Below are positions 8,912 through 18,900 of a DNA stretch of 50,184 bases, piece by piece. The position numbers and the translations under genes are program-made. The stretch covers positions 1-50,184 of the forward strand of contig NZ_JADDUM010000019.1 of NCBI RefSeq assembly GCF_015163715.1. Direction: 5' to 3'. Each line of letters starts with the position of its first letter. Within the stretch, counting starts at the first letter, position 1. This DNA is from Pseudomonas cyclaminis. GTDB taxonomy: Bacteria > Pseudomonadota > Gammaproteobacteria > Pseudomonadales > Pseudomonadaceae. The notes beneath the pieces were generated by a model. The model searched no databases and was not told the origin of the DNA. It saw nothing but the letters and a program-made list of their open reading frames with translations.

Positions 8912-10388
8912 TTTTTTTTTACTAAAGCAGGTAGATGTAACTTGCTACTCAAGTCATGACCCCTTGCGTGGCACATATACACCTATGATTTCAACGATGC
9001 CTGCCACATTTGCCGTAACATGGCCTAATGGTACACCATGTACGATGATTGAACTTTTCCTAATACATAAATTTCGACTAGGATCTTCAACCAGGGAGGA
9101 CGGTGGAAGTCTAAGAGCAATAGTCTCAAAACTAATTCACCTGATCCGCTATTGCTGGAATACTCAGCGTGACTTCTGGGAGCTGGACAACACTGACATT
9201 GACAAACTAATAGTATCATTAATGTCAGACAGTAGAAAAAACTCACCACTAAATAGAGCTCGTGACAACAACACCGTTCGGGCAATAATTGCTTCTACCG
9301 TTGAGTTCTTACTTTGGATTCAGAACGAAATCATAGTTGACGTTCGTTTAATCGGAAAAGGACCAGGGTTTCGCATTCGACTGAAAGAGCGCAAGATATT
9401 CGATCATCGCCTGAACACTTCTCACATTCAGCTTGTGTATCACTCACTCCCTCCAAGAGACGTAAAAGAACCAAAACGCCCAATATCAAGCCTCAAGCGC
9501 AATGCTCTTTGGGCTGCAGTATCTAGCATGACAGCAAAGCCGGTCAATCCACCATACTGGGCAAAAAACCGCGATTTCGGTTCTACAATTGATATTTACC
9601 TTAAAGCCAGGCGCGAGTTGCTGCTAGAACTATTGGAAGCTACAGGCGCACGGCCCGGTGAACTTTCTCGACTTAGTGTTTCCAAAAATGAAGACTGCGA
9701 TAAATCACATACTTTGACGCTAGTGACTTTGAAACGGCGCCGACAAATTGAGCGCATAATTCCACTTCAGCCTAGCGTTGCCATACGACTAACAGTATTC
9801 ATAAAAAAACATAGAAGAATTATTTTACAAGCGATTAGAGCTTCAGGTGGCAATGCAACTCCACTGGATCGAGTTTTTTTGAGCGTTAACGGAAACGCCA
9901 CGTCTGAGCGAGTAATGGAGTCGGAGTTCAATCGGCTATCCAAATTTGCCGGACTAGGAAACTACCAGTGCTGCATGTCTATGTTTCGCCACCGCTTCAT
10001 TACAAAGCAAGTTGCAATTCATCTAGAGTTTTATCTCCGAGCAGAAGCCAAAACTAGAGAATTTATGACAAATTCAGACTACCGAACCATTCTTAGAAAA
10101 GTAGCAACTGTAACTGGCCACGCTAGCGAGCTTAGCCTCTTACATTACATTGATCTTGCATGGGACGAGCTAGGATTCGGCAATCAAATTGATAAATTTA
10201 TTGCCATTGATGCGTCATTAGAAAGTACCACGACTCAGGTAATTTCAATTATCGGATTACTAGAAAAACCAAACGGCCAAAGTTCCTCAGAACTACTCAG
10301 ATCCACTAAAGAAGCGCTGCTCAATATAAAGAGTGGATTATTGCGCACTCTCGAATGCAACGCGACGACAAAACCAAAAGACGACTAA
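8889..10388 (+). CDS. tyrosine recombinase C
   Basis: A 499-residue recombinase with a conserved C-terminal catalytic domain. Box I is LLEATGARPGELSRLSV with the catalytic Arg. A basic strand, VTLKRRRQIERIIPL, probably carries the beta-hairpin lysine. Box II reads MSMFRHRFITKQ, where the Arg is kept but the first His is Ser. Box III is VTGHASELSLLHYIDL with Tyr420 nine residues after His. The N-terminal ~200 residues resemble a core-binding/SAM-like arm domain. The start overlaps the previous gene by 23 nt, and an alternative ATG lies two codons downstream; no strong ribosome-binding site is seen, which fits translational coupling. It is the last of the four mobility genes. Confidence 0.78.
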   Translation: MTMNNKANFFLLKQVDVTCYSSHDPLRGTYTPMISTMPATFAVTWPNGTPCTMIELFLIHKFRLGSSTREDGGSLRAIVSKLIHLIRYCWNTQRDFWELDNTDIDKLIVSLMSDSRKNSPLNRARDNNTVRAIIASTVEFLLWIQNEIIVDVRLIGKGPGFRIRLKERKIFDHRLNTSHIQLVYHSLPPRDVKEPKRPISSLKRNALWAAVSSMTAKPVNPPYWAKNRDFGSTIDIYLKARRELLLELLEATGARPGELSRLSVSKNEDCDKSHTLTLVTLKRRRQIERIIPLQPSVAIRLTVFIKKHRRIILQAIRASGGNATPLDRVFLSVNGNATSERVMESEFNRLSKFAGLGNYQCCMSMFRHRFITKQVAIHLEFYLRAEAKTREFMTNSDYRTILRKVATVTGHASELSLLHYIDLAWDELGFGNQIDKFIAIDASLESTTTQVISIIGLLEKPNGQSSSELLRSTKEALLNIKSGLLRTLECNATTKPKDD

Positions 10389-11072
10389 AATACACTACAG
10401 CCAGCAATGGGTTGTTTCCAACACTCCGTGACATTTAGCAATTGTCCAAGAAGGGACTGTGCCCCCGCCCCTTTGAACGCACGTTCAGTTAGACTAAAAG
10501 CACCCCGCCTGCCTCGACGGTCACCACTAAGTGACAGATAGAGAGTTTGACCATGTTTGTAGGTGTCAAATGCTAGCATTCCAGCGCCCTCCCATCATAG
10601 CGACAGAGAGAGCGTTGTTAGGTAAAGGGACGTATGGATGAGTCTGGACGCGATCGAAATGCATACTGGTTAATCCCGCCGATGGCTGAAATTTGGACCT
10701 AATCGAATTTCCCGACTGGAACCAATGGATAAATCACAAATTCGGAGACCAGATTTTTTGAGAGGCCTCAAACACTCGATACCGACGAAGGTTTCTACAG
10801 GCGTCACTGTAAACTTTTGGTTTACATAGTCTATTAAAATCACTGCCTGCCATGCCTTCAGTGGTCATTAGAAAATAAAACGAAGTCATTAGTTTCTGTG
10901 ACGGAATCCGAACCCAGCTGGCCAAATGAAGTAACCAATCGAATCCTGGCAGGATAAATCTCACAGTTCTGAGGGATCACTGTAAAAAAGACTGTTTAGC
11001 TGCGCATTGACTGATATCGCGTGCACGTCTTCACTCCTGTCTACCCTAGACAGGAACAGAGGATGGACCCTA
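10389..11072. other. 684-bp spacer between mobility genes and defence cargo
   Basis: No convincing gene is present; short frames on either strand lack ribosome-binding sites and motifs. The spacer holds a 7-bp inverted repeat (TGTAAAC, 5-nt loop, GTTTACA at 10808-10826). The string TCACTGTAAA at 10804-10813 recurs at 10977-10986, 87 nt before the cargo start. These may be operator or recombination sites; this is inference. The promoter for the Gabija genes should lie at the 3' end of this spacer. Confidence 0.5.
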
Positions 11073-12824
11073 ATGGCCGCATGCTTTCACTACCTGAAAA
11101 TTGAAAATTTCAGAGGCATCCATTCCTTGGAATGGCGCCCCAACGCTGGGGTCAACGTCATCCTTGGGGGAGGTAACGTAGGGAAGTCGACGTTACTGGA
11201 AGCGATTGCTCTTCTTCTCAGTCCAACCAACAGCTACACCTTGGCAGATGCTGATTACTGGAATCGTGATGTAGCGGCCGAATTTCTCATTGAGACAGTG
11301 ATTTCGTTACCCGGTGAAGGCGCTATTAATCAACAAGGAGCAATGGCTTGGCCTTGGGAATGGGATGGCAGCAATGCCGTCCTCCCTGAAGTTGCTGAAG
11401 ATATTGAGCAAGCACCCCGACCGGCCGTATACAAGTTAAGAGTCAGGGGTACCGCTGAGCTGGAGCTGGCGTTTGAAATAGCTCAGCCGGATGGCACCTG
11501 TGTTTCGATGTCAGTGGCTCTTCGTCGATCCATCGGGGTCGTTAAACTCTCTGGAGATGATCGCAGCGACCGCGATTTGCGTCTGGTGTACGGCGCCGGT
11601 TTGGACAGGCTGCTCGCTGACCGAGGGCTGCGCGCACGCTTCGGCAGAGAGATCGCGTCTGACCAAATTGAGCAACATCTGGATCAGCCAGCCAGAGAAA
11701 AGTTAGATGCACTGGACGAGTTGTTTGGGCTTAGATCGCTACCAACCGAGTTAGGCCTGGCATTTGTTGGCAATGCGGGAGTGTCGGTCAACGCACTGGT
11801 CGGCTTGACTTCAGATAAAAACGGAATCGCTCTTCCCCTAATCAGTTGGGGATCGGGAACTCGGCGATTAGCTGCGTTGGCTATTGCTGACTCCCTGCAG
11901 GAAGGCCATCCGATCACAGTCTTAGATGAGCTAGAGCGCGGGTTGGAGCCCTACCGACAGCGACAGCTGATGAAGACGCTAATCGAAGGCGCAGGCCAAG
12001 CATTTGTCACGACCCACAGCTCCACGGTTGTCAGTGCCTCAGGACCCGCTTCCCTTTGGTACATTGATTCGACCGGTAGGATTGGCGCCTTACCTCGGGA
12101 TAAAGTTGAGCGGCACCAATCGGCAGACCCAGAGACGTTCCTATCCAGGCTTACAATTGTTGCAGAGGGCGCAACAGAGGTAGGTTTCCTGGCAGCTCTA
12201 TTGGATAGGTACGTGCCGGAGTGGCGCGATCATGGTATTTACATCAGCGACGCAACTGGGAACGATAATGTTTTAAGTCTATTGGAGGCGCTGTCTTCAG
12301 GCGGTTTAAAATTTGCTGGTTTCGCGGATTTTGAAGATCGGTGCGAGGGACGCTGGCGAACGCTAAGGCATCGAATGGGCAATCTCCTCTTCCAATGGGA
12401 ACAAGGTTGCCTGGAGGAAAATATTATTCCCCTGATACCTCCAGCTCGCATATTTCAACTCATCGAAGACCCTGCTGCAGAAAAAACAGGCATGCGTCTG
12501 AGGACCTTAGCCGACCGGCTTGAGATCGAGGTGGCTGATTTCGACCTGATATCTGATCGCTCCGATCAAGAGTTAAAAAACTTGATTGTTGCCGCTGCGA
12601 CAGGCCAGATCCCCGAGCGTTTGGCGGCTGCTGAAAGAAGCATCAAAAACCCTTATAAGGGGCATTCCTCCGTTTGGTTCAAGTCTGTAACTGGCGGCCG
12701 TGAATTAGCTGACAAGATTCACGCGCTTGAGACATGGCCGCTCCTGCAGGCACGTATGGTGCCGTTCCTAAATGCTATTCGAACCAGTATTGGGCTTGCT
12801 CTTCTCCCAGAGGCTGAACAATGA
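11073..12824 (+). CDS. gajA: Gabija GajA-like ATPase/TOPRIM nuclease (OLD family)
   Basis: A 583-residue protein with an N-terminal ABC/SMC-like ATPase: Walker A GGGNVGKST (residues 32-40), signature-like SWGSGTRRLAAL (about 258), Walker B VLDELERGLEP (about 283) and switch His in VTTHSSTV (about 312). A TOPRIM nuclease domain follows, with the conserved Glu in VAEGATEVGFL (about 362) and an acidic pair in FADFEDR (about 417). In Gabija, GajA assembles as a tetramer and nicks DNA when phage infection depletes nucleotides. Typical GajA is near 580 aa, matching the ATG at 11073, which has AGAGGA upstream; an earlier TTG would add 22 atypical residues. It overlaps the helicase gene by 4 nt. Confidence 0.82.
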   Translation: MAACFHYLKIENFRGIHSLEWRPNAGVNVILGGGNVGKSTLLEAIALLLSPTNSYTLADADYWNRDVAAEFLIETVISLPGEGAINQQGAMAWPWEWDGSNAVLPEVAEDIEQAPRPAVYKLRVRGTAELELAFEIAQPDGTCVSMSVALRRSIGVVKLSGDDRSDRDLRLVYGAGLDRLLADRGLRARFGREIASDQIEQHLDQPAREKLDALDELFGLRSLPTELGLAFVGNAGVSVNALVGLTSDKNGIALPLISWGSGTRRLAALAIADSLQEGHPITVLDELERGLEPYRQRQLMKTLIEGAGQAFVTTHSSTVVSASGPASLWYIDSTGRIGALPRDKVERHQSADPETFLSRLTIVAEGATEVGFLAALLDRYVPEWRDHGIYISDATGNDNVLSLLEALSSGGLKFAGFADFEDRCEGRWRTLRHRMGNLLFQWEQGCLEENIIPLIPPARIFQLIEDPAAEKTGMRLRTLADRLEIEVADFDLISDRSDQELKNLIVAAATGQIPERLAAAERSIKNPYKGHSSVWFKSVTGGRELADKIHALETWPLLQARMVPFLNAIRTSIGLALLPEAEQ

Positions 12825-14335
12825 GCGATGCCTCCGTTGCAGCGGCTCTTCGTTCGGATGCCCGCTTAGTCGTCATAGAGGCTCCCGCGGGCTGCGGGAA
12901 AACTTACCAAGCAGCGGAGTATGCAAGAGAAGCTGCAAGCACGGTCAGACAAGGCCAACGAATCTTGATTCTGACTCATACCCACGCCGCTTGTAGCGTG
13001 TTTGCCGCGAGAACCAGAGGAGTCGGTTCGCGAGTGCAGATCGGCACTATAGACTCTCTCATTGTCCAAATCGCGACGGCCTATCATCGCGTGCTCAATC
13101 TGCCGTCCGACGTTTCAGTATGGGCTTTTGCTCAGGGTGGTACCGGCTTTGATCAGCTAGCTCGTAAAGTCTCTGCGTTACTGGACCGGTCATCTGCCAT
13201 ATGCGGAGCACTGGCAAGCAGGTACCCCATTGTTATCTGTGATGAGCACCAAGACGCGAACGAGGGACAACACGGAGTCATTATGGCCATCGGTATTGCC
13301 GGATCTCGGCTGATCGTGTTTGCAGATCCAATGCAGGCTATCTACGGTTCTAACGCTGAGACTACCACCAGGTGGGAGCGGCTCCTGGGAGCTAGCAACG
13401 CCACAGAGCTTTTGGACTATCCACATCGCTGGGATCAAGGCTCGCGCGCGTTGGGCGAGTGGACTCTGGAAGCGCGCGAGATGCTACGCCAAGGAAACGC
13501 TTTAGATTTGCGAGGTCAGCTTCCACGAGGCCTTTCAATAATTGAGGCTGACAACCAAGCTCAGCGACATGGCCAGTATCAGGTTTCCAGAGAGGAAGGT
13601 CGGCAGATCAATAGCGTGACACGAAGAAACGGAGGACTTCTCATTCTTTCTGCTCACAACGCGACAATCCGCAGTCTGAATGCTATGTGGGGGCGTACCA
13701 TTCCGATATGGGAGGGCTTTACCCGATCAGCATTATCACTACTCGCAATCAGTTGCCGTCAGCATGCTGGAAACGCTAATGCGTTGGCCGGAGCCTTTTG
13801 CGATTTCATTGGAGAGATTGGTATTGGTTTCACGCCGTCTAGCTTTGGAAATCGCTTGAAGCAGGAAGTCCAAACGGGATGCGCGGTTAGATGCCGTGGC
13901 AAGCCGGCATTAATTCAGAGATTGGGACTCTGTCTTCTGGAAACCCCTGACCATAGAGGGGTTGGAACGGCCTTGAACTTATTACATGGATTTATAAGAG
14001 ACGAAGAGGCTTTCTCCTGTGTAAAAATAGATCTTCGACGCGAGTTTCATGAGGCGCTCAAGCTGGGAAGTTTCGATGAGCCGGAACAGGGCTACTCGCA
14101 GCTGCGCAGCCAAAGAGTTCAAATGCAGCCGTCCATACCGCTCCGCGCTATAAGTACCATTCACAAGGCCAAAGGTCTTGAATGCGCCAACGCGCTGCTG
14201 ATTCCTTGTGATGCCCATCACTTCTCTGCGGCGGAGAAAAATCGCTGCCTACTTTACGTCGGCTTGAGCCGGGCCAGCAGTTCATTGACGCTAGTTCTGT
14301 CACCTACGACGCCGACCCCATGGATAATGATGTGA
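12821..14335 (+). CDS. gajB: Gabija GajB-like UvrD-family helicase
   Basis: A 504-residue superfamily 1A helicase-like protein. Motifs in order are Walker A APAGCGKT (residues 21-28), GTIDSL (motif Ia region), Walker B DEHQD at residue 141, motif III-like ADPMQAIYG, motif V STIHKAKGLECA and motif VI LLYVGLSRASSSL near the C-terminus. GajB of characterised Gabija systems is about 490-500 aa and partners GajA; this length and order fit. The ATGA overlap with gajA indicates coupled translation. Compared with UvrD it is short, lacking large 1B/2B insertions, as in GajB. An alternative reading as a generic DNA repair helicase is less likely given the OLD-family partner. Confidence 0.82.
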   Translation: MSDASVAAALRSDARLVVIEAPAGCGKTYQAAEYAREAASTVRQGQRILILTHTHAACSVFAARTRGVGSRVQIGTIDSLIVQIATAYHRVLNLPSDVSVWAFAQGGTGFDQLARKVSALLDRSSAICGALASRYPIVICDEHQDANEGQHGVIMAIGIAGSRLIVFADPMQAIYGSNAETTTRWERLLGASNATELLDYPHRWDQGSRALGEWTLEAREMLRQGNALDLRGQLPRGLSIIEADNQAQRHGQYQVSREEGRQINSVTRRNGGLLILSAHNATIRSLNAMWGRTIPIWEGFTRSALSLLAISCRQHAGNANALAGAFCDFIGEIGIGFTPSSFGNRLKQEVQTGCAVRCRGKPALIQRLGLCLLETPDHRGVGTALNLLHGFIRDEEAFSCVKIDLRREFHEALKLGSFDEPEQGYSQLRSQRVQMQPSIPLRAISTIHKAKGLECANALLIPCDAHHFSAAEKNRCLLYVGLSRASSSLTLVLSPTTPTPWIMM

Positions 14336-14434
14336 AAATAGAAAGAGCAAGACTGCATTTCAACACGCCAGCTTAATATTGAGAGTCTTATGCGGTTTTG
14401 GCCCACGCCTTGAAACGATTTTTGTGCCCCTAAC

Positions 14435-14461
14435 AAAAGGACCTAAGAAAGGCCCTTTTTT
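14435..14461. terminator. bidirectional terminator between island and efflux operon
   Basis: AAAAGGACCT pairs with AGGCCCTTTT around the loop AAGAA (one mismatch) and continues into T residues on the plus strand; the minus strand also ends in a T-rich run. It lies between the convergent gajB-like and oprN-like genes and can serve both. Confidence 0.6.
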
Positions 14462-14529
14462 GTACTCAAAAAAGCCTCACTTGCGCAAGATTTATACCCA
14501 GAATTCACTAAGGCATATTTAGGTTCTAT

Positions 14530-15948
14530 TCAGTTAATCGCCGCAACGTCGCCACTGCCGCTATTCCACCCTCCTCCCAAGGCTTTATAGATCGCAACGA
14601 TGCCGCGGTACTGGTCGGTTTCACCGAGGGCCTGGGCATCTTCGGCATTGAGTCGCTCGCGTTGCGCATCCAGCAATACCAGAAAATCCACGGTCCCTTC
14701 CTTGTACTGAATGGCCGCGAGGTCTGCAGCGGCGCGGCTCGACTCGCTTTGTTTGATCAGCGACAGCAGGCGTTGTTGGCGTTTGCCATAGTCACTGAAC
14801 GCATTTTCCGACTCTTCCAGCGCCAGCAAGACTTGCTGTTCATAGGTGGCTAAGGCCCCTTCGGCGTTGGCGTTGGCACCGCGAATGCGCGCCCGCACGC
14901 TGCCCAGGTCAAATGCCGCCCAGGTAATGCTCGGACCCAAGCTCCAGGCCCGGGCAGCGCTGGAGCCAATCTGTGAACCACGGCCGGCGGTGAAGCCGAG
15001 GAAGCCGCTCAAGCTGACCCGAGGGAACAAGTCGGCAGTGGCCACGCCGATATCCGCTGTAGCGGATGCCAGCCTGCGCTCCGCGGCAAGGACATCGGGA
15101 CGCCGGCGCAACAACTCGCCGGGGTCACCGATCGGCAGGGCCTTGGCGATGGCGGGCAAGTCGGCGGGATTGAGCGACACGCTCAATTTATCCGGGCGCT
15201 CACCCAACAGCGTGGCAATGCGGTTTTTCTCCCGCACCTGCTCCGCCTGAAGTTGCGGCACCGTCGCTTCGACCGCGGCCAGTCGGGCATCGGCCCGCAC
15301 CACGTCCAGTTCATTGCCCACACCGGCGTCGCGCAGGCTCACCGTCACAGTGCGCGAGTCCTGCTGATTTTTCAGGTTCGCCAGGGCGATTTTTTCCCGC
15401 AGTTGAGCGCCCCGTAGTTGGCCGTAGGCGTCCACCAGTTCGGCAATCATGGTTACGCGAAGCTGATACAAGTCCGCTGCGGCGGCGTCTTCCTGGGCAT
15501 CGCTGGATTCCAGTTGGCGCTGGATCCGCCCAAACAAATCGACTTCCCAGGCCATGTCCAGGCCCAGGTCATAGCGTTCCTGATGGACCCGGTTCTCGGT
15601 CTGGCCCGGCACTTGCCCTTTGCCTTGTTGGCTGCTGACGCGGCTGGTGACCACCGGCAGATTGTCGTTGCTGACGTCATCGCGAATCGCCCGGGCCGCT
15701 TTCCAGCGGGCAAACGCGACACGCAAGTCGCGGTTGCCTTCCAGGGATTTGCTCACCAATTGGTTGAGCGTCGGGTCATCGAACTGCTGCCACCACACCG
15801 TTTCAAACCGCGATTGATCGTAGTGCCCGCCCTGGATCGACACCAGGGTGGCCGGCGCGGTGTCGGGGGTTTTGTAGTCGGGGCCCACGGTACAAGCGGC
15901 CAGTGCGGCGACCAGAAGGCTGGGTAAAAACAGCTTGAAAGCGTTCAT
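14530..15948 (-). CDS. oprN: OprN-type outer-membrane efflux lipoprotein
   Basis: A 472-residue outer-membrane factor of the NodT/OprM family, the exit duct of a tripartite RND pump. It has a lipoprotein signal peptide ending in LAAC (Cys19), then TVGPDYKTPD, a hallmark of this family. Two long helical repeats follow, including LRREKIALAN-type coiled coils and the LLRRRPDVLAAERRLASATADIGVATADLFP motif. The length equals that of P. aeruginosa OprN (472 aa). Its start codon overlaps the mexF stop by one base (TGATG), so it is the distal gene of a three-gene operon. Confidence 0.88.
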   Translation of the reverse strand: MNAFKLFLPSLLVAALAACTVGPDYKTPDTAPATLVSIQGGHYDQSRFETVWWQQFDDPTLNQLVSKSLEGNRDLRVAFARWKAARAIRDDVSNDNLPVVTSRVSSQQGKGQVPGQTENRVHQERYDLGLDMAWEVDLFGRIQRQLESSDAQEDAAAADLYQLRVTMIAELVDAYGQLRGAQLREKIALANLKNQQDSRTVTVSLRDAGVGNELDVVRADARLAAVEATVPQLQAEQVREKNRIATLLGERPDKLSVSLNPADLPAIAKALPIGDPGELLRRRPDVLAAERRLASATADIGVATADLFPRVSLSGFLGFTAGRGSQIGSSAARAWSLGPSITWAAFDLGSVRARIRGANANAEGALATYEQQVLLALEESENAFSDYGKRQQRLLSLIKQSESSRAAADLAAIQYKEGTVDFLVLLDAQRERLNAEDAQALGETDQYRGIVAIYKALGGGWNSGSGDVAAIN

Positions 15949-18900
15949 CAGTGAGCCTCCGAATTCAGCGAATGAGTTGGATTAATGCGAACCGCTTTGC
16001 GCGCGTTCTTGCGCTCGATGGCGCGGCGAATCAACACGAAGAACACCGGCGTCAGCAGCAAGCCGAAGAAGGTCACGCCGAGCATCCCGGAGAACACCGC
16101 CACCCCCATCGCCCGGCGCATTTCCGAGCCGGCACCGGTGGACGTCACCAACGGGATCACGCCCATGATGAAGGCGAAGGACGTCATCAGGATCGGCCGC
16201 AACCGCATGCGACAGGCTTCCAGGACGGCATCCAGCGGCGACATGCCCTGCTCCTGTTTATCCTTGGCGAACTCGACGATCAGAATCGCGTTCTTGCAGG
16301 CCAGGCCCACCAGCACGATCAGGCCGATCTGGGTAAAGATGTTGTTGTCGCCCTTGGAAATGATCACCCCGGCAATCGCCGACAGCAGGGTCATCGGCAC
16401 GATCAGGATCACCGCCAATGGCAGGCTCCAGCTCTCGTACAGCGCCGCGAGGACCAGGAACGCCAACAGCACGCAGAGCGGGAACACCAGCAGCGCCGTG
16501 TTACCGGACAGAATCTGTTGGTAGGTCAGGTCGGTCCATTCGTAGGTCATGCCGTTGGGCAGTTCTTCTTTCAGCAACTTTTCAATCGCTGCCTGGGCCT
16601 GGCCGGAGCTGTAGCCCGGCGCGGCGCTGCCGTTGATTTCCGCGGTGACGAAGCCGTTGTAGTGGGAGACGCGGTCAGGTCCGGAGGTCGGGCTGATCTT
16701 GACGAAGGTCGCCAGCGGGATCATCTCGCCCTTGTTGTTGCGTACTTTCAACTGACCGATCTGCTCCGGCTCCTGGCGGAACTGTTGCTCGGCCTGCACG
16801 TTGACCTGATAAGTCCGGCCAAAACGGTTGAAGTCGTTGGCATACAGCGAGCCCAGGTACACCTGCAACGTGTCGAAGATGTCGTTGATGGCCACGCCGT
16901 GGATCTTGGCTTTTTCCCGGTCAATGGCGGCGTCAACCTGGGGCACGTTGACCGTGTAACTGGTGAACAGATTCGCCAGTTCCGGAACACTGCGGCTCTT
17001 GCCGATGATGTTCATGGTCTCTTTGTACAGCTCTTCGTAACCCAGGTTGCCCCGGTCTTCGATCTGCAAGCGGAAACCACCGATGGTGCCCAGGCCCTGG
17101 ACGGGCGGCGGCGGGAACACCGCGATGTAGGCGTCCTGGATGCCACCGAACTTGGCGTTCAACGAAGCGGAAATCGCCCCGGCTGACAGGCTCGGGTCTT
17201 TACGCTCATCGAACGGCCGCAAACCGATGAAGGCAATACCGGCGTTCGGGCTGTTGGTGAAGCCGTTGATCGACAGGCCCGGAAACGCTACGGCGCTGTC
17301 GAAACCTGGCTCGTTCATGGCGATGGTGCTCATGCGCCGGATCACGTTTTCGGTGCGATCCAGGCTGGCGGCGTCCGGCAATTGGGCGAAGGTCACCAGG
17401 TACTTTTTGTCCTGGGTCGGCACGAAACCGGTGGGCGTGGTGCTGAAGCCCATGTAGGTCATGGCGATCAGGCCGGCGTAGACCAACAACGCCACGCTGC
17501 TGCCCCGAATGACCTTGGCCACGGCAATCACATAGCCATGGCTGGCCTTGTCGAAGAAACGGTTGAAGGGCTTGAACAACCAGCCACCCAGCAGGCGATC
17601 CAGCACTTTCGAAAAGCGGTCTTTCGGTGCGCCGTGGGCCTTGAGCAACACTGCGGCCAATGCCGGCGACAAGGTCAGGGAATTGAACGCCGAGATCACG
17701 GTGGAGATGGCGATGGTCAGGGCGAACTGCTTGTAGAACTGCCCGGTCAAGCCCGAGATAAACGCCGCAGGGACGAACACCGCACACAGCACCAGCGCCG
17801 TGGCGATGATCGGGCCGGTCACTTCGCCCATGGCTTTTTTGGTCGCCTCGACCGGTTCCAGCCCCGACTCGATGTTGCGTTCGACGTTCTCCACCACCAC
17901 GATCGCATCGTCGACCACGATCCCGATGGCCAGCACCAGCCCGAACAGCGACAGCGCATTCAGCGAGAACCCGAACAGGTGCATCACGGCAAACGTACCG
18001 ATCAGCGACACCGGCACCGCCACCAGCGGAATGATCGAAGCGCGCCAGGTTTGCAGGAACAGAATCACCACCAGCACCACGAGGATCAGCGCTTCAAACA
18101 GGGTGTGAACCACCGCTTCGATGGAGCTGCGCACGAAGATCGTCGGGTCATAGACGATTTCGTAGTCCATGCCTTCCGGGAAGTTTTTCTTCAGCTCGGC
18201 CATCTTCGCCCGCACCTGGTTGGAGATGTCGATGGCGTTGGACCCCGGACGCTGGAAGATCGGCATCGCCACCGCTTCCTCGTTATTGAGCAAGGCGCGT
18301 AAGGCGTACTGGTTGGAACCCAGCTCGATCCGGGCAATGTCTTTCAGGCGGGTGATTTCGCCGTTCGGGCCGGCGCGGACGATGACGTTTTCGAACTCTT
18401 CCTCACTGACCAAACGCCCTTGGGAGTTGATCGACATCTGGAAGCTCGTGGCGTTTGGCGCTGGCGGCGAACCCAGTTGCCCGGCAGCGACCTGACGGTT
18501 CTGCTCGCGCACTGCGTTAACCACGTCGGTCGCAGTCAGATTGCGTGAAGCGGTCTTGTTCGGATCGAGCCAGATACGCAGCGAGTAATCGCCGATACCG
18601 AACATCTTCACGTCACCAATACCGTCCAGGCGCGACAGCTCATCCTTGACGTTGAGAATCGCGTAGTTGGACAGGTAGAGCATGTCGTAGCGCTTGTCCG
18701 GCGACACCAAATGCACCAGCAAGGTCAGCTCGGGAGACGCCTTGTCGACGGTGATGCCGATGCGCGTCACTTCCTCGGGTAGCTTGGGCTCGGTGCGGGT
18801 CACACGGTTCTGCACCTGGACCTGGGCGTTGTCCAGATCGGTACCCAGGGCGAACGTCACAGTCAGAGTCAGTCGGCCGTCAGCGGTGGATTGCGAGGAC

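Larger units (their letters stand above)
3890..14465. mobile_element. recombinase-quartet island with Gabija cargo
   Basis: The left edge is the abrupt break in trhP. Four genes follow in one direction (4027-10388): three tyrosine-recombinase-fold proteins and one small helical protein, all markedly AT-richer than the flanks. The two-gene antiphage module (11073-14335) comes next, and a bidirectional terminator closes the segment at 14435-14461. Multi-recombinase operons with a small partner are known from Tn554 (TnpABC), RIT elements and the gamma-mobile-trio islands. This set resembles them in logic but has four genes. The right boundary is inferred from where the convergent efflux operon begins; no direct repeat or trhP 3' end marks it. 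Confidence 0.65.

Noticed and set aside
10880..10960. tRNA-like string (GGGTTCGGATTCC on the minus strand) upstream of the Gabija genes
   Set aside because: The T-arm stem does not pair and no acceptor, D or anticodon arm could be drawn, so it is not a tRNA or a tRNA-derived attachment site.
3884..14424. Possible attachment-site repeat TTTGTGC at the trhP break and near 14418
   Set aside because: Seven bases is too short to be meaningful, and the sequence after the right copy does not resume trhP.
15951..18302. Long plus-strand frames (411 and 306 residues) inside the mexF region
   Set aside because: They are antisense to a strongly conserved RND permease, are rich in His/Arg/Gln as expected of high-GC shadow frames, and have no ribosome-binding sites.
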